The position numbers and the translations under genes were made by a program. A stretch of DNA of 64,000 nucleotides, taken from positions 7,130,001 through 7,194,000 of the forward strand of contig NZ_JANADP010000001.1 in NCBI RefSeq assembly GCF_024199945.1, given 5' to 3'. The notes beneath the pieces were generated by a model. It worked only from the letters and a program-made list of their open reading frames with translations. It did no database searches and was not told the origin of the DNA. Shown in pieces: positions 34,506 through 42,830 of the stretch. This DNA comes from Bradyrhizobium sp. CCGUVB4N (GTDB lineage Bacteria; Pseudomonadota; Alphaproteobacteria; Rhizobiales; Xanthobacteraceae). Position 1 is the first letter of the stretch. Every line of letters starts with the position of its first letter.

Positions 34506-34955
34506 ATGACTGCACTCGAAAAGGGCATTACCGCAAACGGTACGGGCTATGGCGGCAAGACCTGGAACATCCTGGGTCAGGTCTATTTCCCCAAGGCCGT
34601 CACCGAGTCCACTTTCGCATTCGAGACCAACAGCGACCCCGGCCAGTTCGTGCCGGTGCACATCCATCCGACCCAGGACGAGTTCATCCTGGTGCAGGAA
34701 GGGACCCTCGATCTCAAGCTCGACGGCAAATGGGTCAAGGCCCATGCCGGTGATCTCGTGCGCATGCCACGCGGCATTCCGCACGGCTATTTCAACAAGT
34801 CCGACAAGCCGTGCCGCGCGTTGTTCTGGGTCTCGCCGATGCAGAAGCTGGAGGCGCTGTTCAACCAGCTCCACAATCTGACCGACCCGGCCGAGGTCGT
34901 GCGCATCTCGGCGCTGCATGAGGTCGACTTCCTGCCGCCCGAGGCCAACGACTAG
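34506..34955 (+). CDS. Cupin domain protein
   Basis: Single-domain cupin of 149 aa. Metal-binding motif 1 is in HIHPTQDEFILVQEG, and motif 2 is around GDLVRMPRGIPHGYFN. A strong AGGAGG ribosome site precedes the ATG. It may be a small dioxygenase, isomerase or binding protein; the substrate is not evident. It is followed 108 nt later by a flavin monooxygenase gene on the same strand and divergent from an AraC regulator, which suggests a shared oxidative pathway. Confidence 0.88.
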   Translation: MTALEKGITANGTGYGGKTWNILGQVYFPKAVTESTFAFETNSDPGQFVPVHIHPTQDEFILVQEGTLDLKLDGKWVKAHAGDLVRMPRGIPHGYFNKSDKPCRALFWVSPMQKLEALFNQLHNLTDPAEVVRISALHEVDFLPPEAND

Positions 34956-35063
34956 GCGTCAGGCGCTCCTCGTCCACTTTCATCCGCTTGCTGGTCCGCC
35001 GGCCGCACCTTGCGGCCGAACGAGATCGCTTGCGCGCGAAACCCATTGATTGCGAGCCATCCC

Positions 35064-36557
35064 ATGGTCAGCCCAAAGCATGTCTGCGTGATCGGCGCCG
35101 GCGTCTCCGGCCTCGCCACAGCAAAAGCGTTCTCCGCCCGCGGCCACCGCGTCACCATCGTCGAGCGTAGCGCCGATCTCGGCGGCGTCTGGGAGCCGGC
35201 GCGCTCCTATCCGGAGGTGCAGACGCAAAGCCCCAAGGATCTCTACCGCTACACGGATCGCGCCATGCCGGACTCCTATCCGGAATGGCCGACCGGGCCG
35301 CAGGTCCACGCCTATCTCGCCGACTACGCGAAAAGCTTCGGTCTCGACCGCATGCTGCGCCTCAACACTGGCGCGGCCGGCATGGCGCGGCGCACCGACG
35401 GCAGACCGGGCTGGACGCTCGCGCTAGCGGGCAAGGACGGCGCCACCACGAACGAGGATTTCGATTTCGTCGCGGTGTGCACCGGGCAGTTCAACGAGCC
35501 GCGCGAGCTGCATTGCCCCGGCGAGGACGGCTTTCTGGCGCAGGGCGGACAGATCCTGCACTCGTCGAAATACAGCGATCCCACGCTGGCCAAAGGACGC
35601 CGCGTCGTCGTGCTCGGCGGATCGAAGTCGGCGACCGACATCGCGGTGAACGCGGTGAAATCAGGCGCACGCGAGGTCACCATCGTGATGCGCGAGCCGG
35701 TCTGGCGCATCCCCTATTTCATCGGCGGGCTCGTGAACTTCAAGCGCATCCTCTACATCCGCGCGCAGGAGGAGATGTTTCCGGGCTGGGGCATCGGCGC
35801 GATGTCGCGGCTGGCGTACCGCATCGCCGCGCCCCTGATCTGGGCAAACTGGCGCGGGCTCGAGAGCCTGTTGAAGGCGCAGCTCAAGCTCAACAAGTGC
35901 AGGATGGTGCCGAAGGAGCGGATCGAGGATGGCGTCAACTGCTCGGTACCGATCGCAACACCCGGCTTCTACCCGATGGTCGCAGATGGCCGGATCAAGG
36001 CCGTGTTCGGCAGCTTCGACCGCTACGAAGGCGACACCATTGTGATGAGCGGCGGCGAGCGCATCAGCGCCGACATCGCCGTGCTCGCGATCGGCTACAA
36101 GCTCGGCGTACCCTTCCTGCCGGATGCCTATCAGCAAAAGCTGGTCGATGCGGACGGGCAGTACCGGCTCTACCGCCTGATCGCCAACCCTGACCTGCCC
36201 GACCTCGGCTTCGTCGGCTTCAACTCGTCGTTCTGCACCGTGCTCTGCGCCGATCTCGCCGCGAACTGGCTGGTGCGCTATGCCGACGGGCAACTCGCCA
36301 GGCAGCCGACGGCGCAGCAGATGCGCGACAACATCGAGATGATGCTGCACTTCAAACGCGTTGAGCGGCCGGCCGCCGGCGTCTATGGCGGCTTGTGCGT
36401 CGCGCCTTATCACTACCGCCATTTCGACGAGTTGATGGCCGACATCGGCACCAAGACGCAGAAGCGCGGCGGGCTCGCCGGACACTTCCTGCCGCCCGAC
36501 GCGGGCGCCTATGCAAAATTCCTGTCGTCGGCGCCGGAGTACCGGGCGGCGGGTTAG
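35064..36557 (+). CDS. Flavin-containing (group B) monooxygenase
   Basis: Product of 497 aa. The FAD-binding motif is VIGAGVSGLATA (residues 9-20) and the NADPH-binding motif is VVVLGGSKSATDIAV. These are the two Rossmann fingerprints of FMO/Baeyer-Villiger-type enzymes. It should oxygenate a soft nucleophile or ketone using NADPH and O2. The ATG at 35064 puts the first motif at the usual distance from the N-terminus. Its stop codon interlocks with that of the convergent TadG-like gene in a shared TTAG. Substrate unknown. Confidence 0.9.
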   Translation: MVSPKHVCVIGAGVSGLATAKAFSARGHRVTIVERSADLGGVWEPARSYPEVQTQSPKDLYRYTDRAMPDSYPEWPTGPQVHAYLADYAKSFGLDRMLRLNTGAAGMARRTDGRPGWTLALAGKDGATTNEDFDFVAVCTGQFNEPRELHCPGEDGFLAQGGQILHSSKYSDPTLAKGRRVVVLGGSKSATDIAVNAVKSGAREVTIVMREPVWRIPYFIGGLVNFKRILYIRAQEEMFPGWGIGAMSRLAYRIAAPLIWANWRGLESLLKAQLKLNKCRMVPKERIEDGVNCSVPIATPGFYPMVADGRIKAVFGSFDRYEGDTIVMSGGERISADIAVLAIGYKLGVPFLPDAYQQKLVDADGQYRLYRLIANPDLPDLGFVGFNSSFCTVLCADLAANWLVRYADGQLARQPTAQQMRDNIEMMLHFKRVERPAAGVYGGLCVAPYHYRHFDELMADIGTKTQKRGGLAGHFLPPDAGAYAKFLSSAPEYRAAG

Positions 36558-38122
36558 TTGGTGATGCGGGCTTCCTGCACCGCATGATTGAACATCGCGT
36601 TCAACGCCGCCGTGATGTCGGCCGGCGTATTCGCGGTGTAGAAGAAGCCCGGCGAGGCGCAGTTCTGCAGGCTCGCCGGAATGTTCGGGATGTTCCAGTT
36701 GGCATAGTCGTCCTCGTCCCCGGCGAAGGACGTGTTGACCGGATTGATCTTCTGATAGGGAATGTAGAGCACGGAGATGATGACGCCGCGGTTCTTCAGC
36801 GGCGTACACGACGTGGCCGGATCAATCGTCGTGGCATGGTTGCTGCCCGACCATGAGCCGTTCGGAACGCCCTTCACCTGCGGATCCTGCGCACCATCGG
36901 TCACGAGGAAGACGTAGGGCAGCGTGTTGTTCCACGCACTGCCGTCGCCCACGCTCGTGATCAACGTGTTCACGCTCGACAGCGCCGTGTCGATATGCGT
37001 GCCACCCGACCCGAGATTCGTATTCATGTTGGTATCAAGCAAGGTCGCGAGGTTCGCGGCCGCATAGTTGATCGTCGAGGAATTGGTCGTCGACCCGTTG
37101 ATGCTGCTGGTCAGCGGGAAGTACGAATAGAGATAACGGATGAAGGGATAGAGGCCGATGCGAAACTGGTTCGCCACTTTCTCGGTATTGTTCGCCGTGA
37201 CGAACAGCTGATTCACCGCGTAGCCGACGGCGTCCAGTCGCAACTGAATGCAGGAATCGGTTCCGTCAGTCGGACAGTTCGCCACCGTCGCGAGGTTGGA
37301 GTAGAGCGAGTTCGGCAATCCGGAGACGATCGACGACGGCAACTGAACTCCCATGGGGTTGCTGGTCTTTGTCTGCAGCAGGCCTCTGTACCCGCTCTGG
37401 CTGACGCGCGAGATCGCATAGCCCAGGCAGTAATTGTTGGTGGGATAGCCCTGCGTCCCCGAATCCGTGCAGGCGCTGTTCTGCGGCGAGAAATGGCAGG
37501 CCAGCGTGCAGCCCGTCGGGTACTGCCGGTAGTTGTCGGGATTGATCGACTGCATACGCTGGGCTTCCGCCGTGGTCGAGGGCAGACCCATCGAGCCCGA
37601 GACGTCCAGCGTCAGGTAGAAGTCGAGATACAGCGGCAGCGTGGTGGTCGAGGACGAGCTGCCGGTCACGGTCAGCTTCCTGTAGCCGAGAAGCTGCATG
37701 AAGGTGACAGGCACATCCGCGCTGAACTGCACGTTCGAGACGAGCTTGTTACCGGTCTTGGTGACCGTGCTTGTCACACCGAGATTGGTGTAGCTGCCGG
37801 AGAACGTCGCAGCATTTCCGTTGAAGACGTTGTTCGCTTCCGTGACGCCGGCGCCAACGGATCCATTCGACGTCATCGCCATCGCCGCGTTGTAGCCGGC
37901 CGAGTTCACTGAGATCGACGCCACGCCCGCCGAATCCGCCGAACCCTGCAGCTTGGCCTTGATGCGCGTTGCCATGCTGTAGTCGATGGCGCATCCGATC
38001 GAGGCGATCAGCGGCACCAGTGCGATCGCAAACATGGCGGCAACGTTGCCTCTGGAGTCGCGCTTCAATCGCGAGACGAGCCGGGCTACATGGTGGATCG
38101 TTCCGGGAATTGCCATTGCCAA
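36554..38122 (-). CDS. TadG-like pilus assembly protein with VWA domain
   Basis: Product of 522 aa. Residues 20-50 form the Tad-type N-terminal helix (RGNVAAMFAIALVPLIASIG) seen in TadE/TadG pseudopilins and anchors. The VWA domain starts around residue 185 with MIDAS motif DVSGS in YLTLDVSGSMGLPS and runs to the C-terminus. The Cys-containing insert (around residues 205-245) could form disulfides. Such proteins take part in Flp/Tad pilus assembly, but no other tad or flp gene is in this window, so it may be an orphan. The start could be 38122 or the second Met at 38116; a GAGGGC ribosome site lies upstream. Confidence 0.9.
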   Translation of the reverse strand: MAMAIPGTIHHVARLVSRLKRDSRGNVAAMFAIALVPLIASIGCAIDYSMATRIKAKLQGSADSAGVASISVNSAGYNAAMAMTSNGSVGAGVTEANNVFNGNAATFSGSYTNLGVTSTVTKTGNKLVSNVQFSADVPVTFMQLLGYRKLTVTGSSSSTTTLPLYLDFYLTLDVSGSMGLPSTTAEAQRMQSINPDNYRQYPTGCTLACHFSPQNSACTDSGTQGYPTNNYCLGYAISRVSQSGYRGLLQTKTSNPMGVQLPSSIVSGLPNSLYSNLATVANCPTDGTDSCIQLRLDAVGYAVNQLFVTANNTEKVANQFRIGLYPFIRYLYSYFPLTSSINGSTTNSSTINYAAANLATLLDTNMNTNLGSGGTHIDTALSSVNTLITSVGDGSAWNNTLPYVFLVTDGAQDPQVKGVPNGSWSGSNHATTIDPATSCTPLKNRGVIISVLYIPYQKINPVNTSFAGDEDDYANWNIPNIPASLQNCASPGFFYTANTPADITAALNAMFNHAVQEARITN

Positions 38123-38439
38123 GCCCTCGCCCGACTCTTTGTTTGATCAATCACTAAGAGGAATTTCTGGAAGCGAAACCGACGCCAGGAACCAACGCAC
38201 GGGTCGCGCATCGCTCCTGATGAGACGGAGCATTCTGCAGATGCCGCGCTACTTAATCGTAAAGTTCTCTTGCGAATCGCAGGTGCGTTTTGTCAGCTTC
38301 CTGTCAGCCTGACGGATTGATCCGTTTTTCTACGGAGTCTCGGCGCAACGCGGACCGATCAGGAGTTGCGCCTCGCCAAGCTGCACCTTGATGCTTACGC
38401 TCGCAGCAGCGAACGAATCGACCGACCCGGGAGCCCGCG
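38123..38439. other. Divergent intergenic region without a supported gene
   Basis: This 317-nt gap separates the TadG-like gene from the secreted 357-aa protein gene. It should hold both promoters and includes relatively AT-rich stretches near 38135-38165 and 38250-38275. I see no clear -35/-10 pair, terminator, repeat or small gene. Confidence 0.55.
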
Positions 38440-39513
38440 ATGCGACCACAACGCCAGGCAGCCGCGGCCATCGCGGCGCTCACCCTCTTCCTCGCAACGC
38501 CTGTCGCCGGCAGAGCGCAAACGCTCACGGCAACGCAATCAGACGCGCAAGCCGCCTACGATCGCGCGCTCGGCGATTTCAAATCGATCCTTGGCGAGCG
38601 CCGCCGCCAGATCGAGGCGAAGCAGCCGCTGCCCAACCTACCCGGCCAGGCCTTGTATCTTGCGCGCGTCGCAATGATCAGCGCTTACAAGGATCTCACC
38701 GACGCCGTGCCGTCGCGGATCGGCAAGCCGAACAAGTTCGGGATTCCGCCAGCCTATTTCGATGCCGCGATCGAGCCGCTGGTCGACGAATACGCTGACA
38801 TCTTCGAGGTCATGGAGGCGCCGCCCGCGAACGCACAGAACTCGGCAACGCCGTTCAAGGACGTCATCGATCTCGGGGCTGCGATTGCGCGTGCCAAGGG
38901 GCTTTCGCCTGCGGACGCCAGCGCAGCCGGCCTCATCAGTCTGGGGCTGTTCTATGCCGAGACCAACGGCAAGCAGAACGTCCGCAATGCGCGCTCGAAC
39001 ACCTACATGGGCAGCCTGCAGACCGGCCCGTCCGAGGACCGCAACGGCCAGCGCAAATGGGAGGCCATCAAGGGCACGATCGCGGCCGCCGACCCCGCAT
39101 TGAACGCGCGCGACGACAAGGAAGAGGCGCGGTCCCGCGGCACTGATCGCCGCTTCAACCACTGGACCAATGTGCGCGACGGCCTCATGAACGCGCATGC
39201 AGAGCTGTTTGCCGAAATCCCGGCGATCGTGAAGACGTTGCCCGATCCGATCGAGCAGATGAAGCTGTTCGAACTGATCCAGATCATCCCGACCCCGACG
39301 CGCTCGGCACTGAGGTCGGGCGACCTGCTGAACTACCGGGTGTCAGATCCCACCATCATGAAGCACCTGCGCAACAATAGCATCTTCGCCTTCGGCAGGA
39401 CCGACCGCGCGCGAAGTTCGGCCAGCTTCCGCGAGATTCTGGGCGCGATGTGGCTGTTCAAGCGGAAATTCGACAAGGCGATGGTGAAATACGCGGAGAT
39501 CAGGCCGCGCTAG
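38440..39513 (+). CDS. Secreted protein of unknown function with an SLT-like segment
   Basis: Product of 357 aa. The signal peptide (RQAAAAIAALTLFLATPVAG) is cut near GRAQ. I recognise no family. One segment, GLFYAETNGKQNVRNARSNT followed by YMGSLQTGP, resembles the lytic transglycosylase active-site pattern (a Glu, then about 18 residues, then G-x-x-Q). The rest does not obviously continue that fold, so this is only a hint. The protein is otherwise helical and charged. It converges on the di-haem peroxidase gene with stop codons sharing CTAG. Probably periplasmic. Confidence 0.8.
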   Translation: MRPQRQAAAAIAALTLFLATPVAGRAQTLTATQSDAQAAYDRALGDFKSILGERRRQIEAKQPLPNLPGQALYLARVAMISAYKDLTDAVPSRIGKPNKFGIPPAYFDAAIEPLVDEYADIFEVMEAPPANAQNSATPFKDVIDLGAAIARAKGLSPADASAAGLISLGLFYAETNGKQNVRNARSNTYMGSLQTGPSEDRNGQRKWEAIKGTIAAADPALNARDDKEEARSRGTDRRFNHWTNVRDGLMNAHAELFAEIPAIVKTLPDPIEQMKLFELIQIIPTPTRSALRSGDLLNYRVSDPTIMKHLRNNSIFAFGRTDRARSSASFREILGAMWLFKRKFDKAMVKYAEIRPR

Positions 39514-40880
39514 GGGCGCGCTGTGCCGGACACACCCTGGTTCTCCGCCTTGTAGCCGTCCGTCAGCGTCTTCAGGAAGGCGATGATGTCGGTCATGTCC
39601 TGATCCGTCATTGCCGGCTTGTCGCCGAGGTGACGATCGAAAGGCGGATCCGTCACGTCGACATTGGCGTGATATTTTTGCGGAATGTCGTCGTATTTCT
39701 GCACCGTGCCGTCGGCCGCGCGCCGAAACACTTTCTCCGGATTGGTGTCGCGGAAATTGTAGAAATCCATCACCTGCTCGAGGGTGGAGAAGACGCCGTT
39801 GTGGAAGAAGGCGTGACGCGTCGCGGTGTTGCGCAGCGTCGGCGTCAGGAACATGCCGCAATACTGCGTCTGCTCGGAAATGTCGGTCCGATGCGGACCG
39901 CAGACGCCGAGATCGAAATAGCCGGAATCCTTGTTGCCCGCGAGCGCGGCATTCCGTGGCGCACCGAGCGCCTCATATTGGTGATCGGTAAACATCGGCG
40001 GCAAGCCATCGCGGGTCGGCGCCGAGGTATGGCAGCCGGCGCAGTTCGCCTTGTCGGGGTCGTTGAACAATTGCAGGCCGCGCAATTCGCCCTCGGACAA
40101 CCGCGCCTTGCCCTCGAGCCAATAGTCGTACTTGCTGGTGTAGGGATGGAAGCTCGGCTCTTCGACCTGGTAGCGCGCAACCGCGAACATCGCCTCCGCA
40201 ATCAGCAGCCGCTGGTTTCTCAGCACGCCGGCGCCGAACAGCTCGACGAAGCGGCTGGCATAGGGCGCACGGCGCAGCTTGTCGGCCACGATCTCCGCGC
40301 TGCCGCCATCCATCTCGTTGGCGTCGAGCAGCGGAAACAGCGCCTGGTCCTGCAACGTGTCGGCGCGGCCGTCCCAGAACAGGCCGCCCTGCGGCACGAT
40401 ATTCGCCGATGCGCCGGAACCACCCGCAGTCTTGGTCGTGCGCGCGGCCTGCTGGCCGAGTGCGGCCATCTGCGCGAGGGGGATGATGTTGTCGTCGTCG
40501 CCCTTGTCGGGGCCGATGCTGAAATTCGGCTGGCGATCGAGATAGGTCAGCGACGGCACTGCGCGTGCGCCTTGCCGCGACAGATTGGCACCGCCGAGCA
40601 TCACCGGGCCGTCATTGGGCGGGCCGTAGGCGCGATCCGGACTGTGACAGGATGCGCAGGACAGCGAGCCGGATGACGACAGCGAGGCGTCGTAGAAGAT
40701 CTCTTTGCCGAGCAGGGCCATTGCGGACAACGGGGCGACGGGCGGACGCATCAGGCGAACCGGGTTCGGATTCGTGCCCGGCTGGTTTGCCTCTGCAAGT
40801 CCTTGCGTCCCGGCCGCAAAGACGGCGCCGGCCAGAGCGAGCAGGCCGGCGCCGAGGAGCCACAAAGTGCGGCTGTTCAT
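39510..40880 (-). CDS. Di-haem cytochrome c peroxidase family protein (MauG/CcpA type)
   Basis: Product of 456 aa with an N-terminal signal sequence (TLWLLGAGLLALAGAVFAAG). Two CxxCH haem c sites are visible: CASCH (residues 75-79) and CAGCH (280-284). The spacing of about 200 residues fits bacterial di-haem peroxidases and MauG-like enzymes. It should reduce peroxide or perform MauG-type oxidations in the periplasm. It lies 17 nt downstream of the phosphoesterase gene on the same strand, so both are probably transcribed from the Pho-box promoter upstream. Confidence 0.92.
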   Translation of the reverse strand: MNSRTLWLLGAGLLALAGAVFAAGTQGLAEANQPGTNPNPVRLMRPPVAPLSAMALLGKEIFYDASLSSSGSLSCASCHSPDRAYGPPNDGPVMLGGANLSRQGARAVPSLTYLDRQPNFSIGPDKGDDDNIIPLAQMAALGQQAARTTKTAGGSGASANIVPQGGLFWDGRADTLQDQALFPLLDANEMDGGSAEIVADKLRRAPYASRFVELFGAGVLRNQRLLIAEAMFAVARYQVEEPSFHPYTSKYDYWLEGKARLSEGELRGLQLFNDPDKANCAGCHTSAPTRDGLPPMFTDHQYEALGAPRNAALAGNKDSGYFDLGVCGPHRTDISEQTQYCGMFLTPTLRNTATRHAFFHNGVFSTLEQVMDFYNFRDTNPEKVFRRAADGTVQKYDDIPQKYHANVDVTDPPFDRHLGDKPAMTDQDMTDIIAFLKTLTDGYKAENQGVSGTARP

Positions 40881-40897
40881 TATGATGTCCCGCTGGA

Positions 40898-42598
40898 CTA
40901 GTGGTGGTGGTGGTGCTCGTCCGGCGGGCTGACCATCACCGTACCCGTGGTCGGATCGAGGAACAGCGCGTCGGTGCGGAAATCATGGCTGTGATCCTGG
41001 TCGAAGTCGAACAGGTCCATCAGCGATCCGCTGGTCGCATCGAACGAGCCGCCCCCGAGACGCTCACCGCGCAGCCAATTGTCCTCAATGAAGCGAACCA
41101 CCGAAGCCTGGGTCGTGTAGGTGTGGCTGACATAGTTGGTCTTGGCGTAGGGCGAGACCACGATCAGGGGCACGCGGGTGCCCGGGCCACAGCGACCGTT
41201 GACCGGCTTGCCGCTGAGACCGTTCGGCGCCGGCTGCTTGTTGGCGCCGAGGCCGCACAGGCCCGGACCGTTCACCTGGTCGGCGGTCGAGTCATAAGAG
41301 GCGGTCTTCGGCGGCATGTACTGATGGTCATACCAGCCGTCCGAGTCGTCATAGGTGATGATGACGGCGGTCTCGCGCCATTCCGGCTGCTTCTGCAGGA
41401 AGTTGATCAGCTCGACATTGCCGGCCTGCTCGTCGAGCGGGTCGGAGTTGCCGGCGTGACCGTCCTGGAAGGCAGGCATCTTGACATAGGAGACGGCCGG
41501 GAAATTGCCGGCCTTGATCGCGGCATAGAGGTCTTCGAGGTCGTAGTTGTGGTTGGCGGGATCGACCTTGCCGTTGAAGTCATGGGTATGGCCGATCGCG
41601 TGCACCGAGCTCGGCCGCGCATGGGTCGGGTTGGCCGTGGACGCATGATACTGGAAGAAGGCGTGGTGCGGGATGTAGTCGACGATGGTGCCGTTGACGT
41701 TGGTCGAGAACGTGCTGCGGGCGCAACCGGTGGTGCCGTTGGCGTTCTTGAGGGTCAGGTCGAAGCCGCCCATGAAGCTGCCCCAGCTGATGCGCTCATC
41801 AGTGAGCAGGTTGCCGATGTTCTTGCCGCCCATCAGCATGGTGCTGGTCGTGCTCGAGCAGGCATCGTTGCCGGGATCGGTGTCACCGGTCAGGGTGAGG
41901 CCGCCCTGGCCGTCCGCGATCGACGCCGTGGTGCCGATGACCGGCTGCACGCCGTTGGTCTGGCCGCCGACCACTTCCAGCATGCCCGGCGTCGACGGAC
42001 CGAAGGTGTCGGTCCAGTTGTTGTCGCTCATGGCGAAGTGCTGGGCGTAGTTCCAGAATGCGGTGGTGGTGTTGCCGTCGAAATAGCCCATCACCTGGCC
42101 GTTGGTGCCGAACGCGCCGGCACCGCCGGCGGTGCCGCGGCCGGTGAATTTCGGGAACAGGTCTTCCTTGCCGTTGTCGACGGCCTGCTGTTCGGGCGTA
42201 TAAGCGTGGTTCTGCGAGCGCGTGTTGGCCTGGGTGCGGTCAAGGCGGAACGGGTCCGTCGCGCCGGTGCCGTTGGCCGGATTGTTGTTCGGGTTATTCA
42301 CCAGCAGATTGGCGTTGGCGAGGTTGTTGACCCGGGGCGTATGCGGCTTCGGCACAAACGGGATCGAGCCCGAGGGATTGGCCGCGTTCGGATAGGTCGC
42401 GAAATAATGGTCGAACGAGCGGTTCTCGTTGAAGATGATCACGAGATGCTTGATCGGGGTTTCCGTATGAATCTCATGCGGATGGCGATGATCGCGGTCG
42501 TGATCGCGACCAAAATCTTCTGCGAGCACCGGAACGCTGCACGCAAGAGTCGTCGCGGCCGCGAACATCGCAGCCGTCGTCAAAAATTTGGATTTCAT
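40898..42598 (-). CDS. Exported phosphoesterase (phospholipase C/acid phosphatase family)
   Basis: Product of 566 aa of the PF04185-type phosphoesterase family. The signal peptide ends near VLA-ED (residue 27). A His/Asp-rich stretch (DHDRDHRHPHEIH, residues 32-44) follows, then the catalytic opening HLVIIFNENRSFDHYFATYP (51-70). A later metal-binding block is IITYDDSDGWYDHQYMPP. The C-terminus ends in five His. It should release phosphate from lipids or other esters in the periplasm. A strong Pho-box candidate lies 47 nt upstream, predicting induction by phosphate starvation. The di-haem peroxidase gene follows in the same operon. Confidence 0.92.
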   Translation of the reverse strand: MKSKFLTTAAMFAAATTLACSVPVLAEDFGRDHDRDHRHPHEIHTETPIKHLVIIFNENRSFDHYFATYPNAANPSGSIPFVPKPHTPRVNNLANANLLVNNPNNNPANGTGATDPFRLDRTQANTRSQNHAYTPEQQAVDNGKEDLFPKFTGRGTAGGAGAFGTNGQVMGYFDGNTTTAFWNYAQHFAMSDNNWTDTFGPSTPGMLEVVGGQTNGVQPVIGTTASIADGQGGLTLTGDTDPGNDACSSTTSTMLMGGKNIGNLLTDERISWGSFMGGFDLTLKNANGTTGCARSTFSTNVNGTIVDYIPHHAFFQYHASTANPTHARPSSVHAIGHTHDFNGKVDPANHNYDLEDLYAAIKAGNFPAVSYVKMPAFQDGHAGNSDPLDEQAGNVELINFLQKQPEWRETAVIITYDDSDGWYDHQYMPPKTASYDSTADQVNGPGLCGLGANKQPAPNGLSGKPVNGRCGPGTRVPLIVVSPYAKTNYVSHTYTTQASVVRFIEDNWLRGERLGGGSFDATSGSLMDLFDFDQDHSHDFRTDALFLDPTTGTVMVSPPDEHHHHH

Positions 42599-42644
42599 TT
42601 TTGTTCGCCCTGAAGGAATGACGGGGCAACCCTAGCGATCACAT

Positions 42645-42662
42645 TTGACAGAGCTGTGTCAG
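42645..42662 (-). promoter_or_regulatory. Pho box (PhoB binding site) candidate
   Basis: On the minus strand CTGACAC-AGCT-CTGTCAA gives two 7-mers with a 4-nt spacer, an 11-nt period. Against the consensus CTGTCAT-N4-CTGTCAT it has three mismatches in 14 positions, two of them in the variable last base. A weaker third unit (CTTGCGT) lies 11 nt further upstream. It ends 47 nt before the phosphoesterase ATG, a normal distance for PhoB activation. Confidence 0.7.
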
Positions 42663-42830
42663 TTTGACGCAAGAGACACTTTGCGCAGTTGTTGGGACAA
42701 AGAAATTCACAGGCCCGCGCATCGGCGATTATTCCCCGCCTGGAATAAAAAATCGCTGCGCCGGAATTGTTGCGAACCCGCTTTGGTTGCATTTAGTTTT
42801 GTCGAACAAAAACAATCCTGCGGGGGAAAC

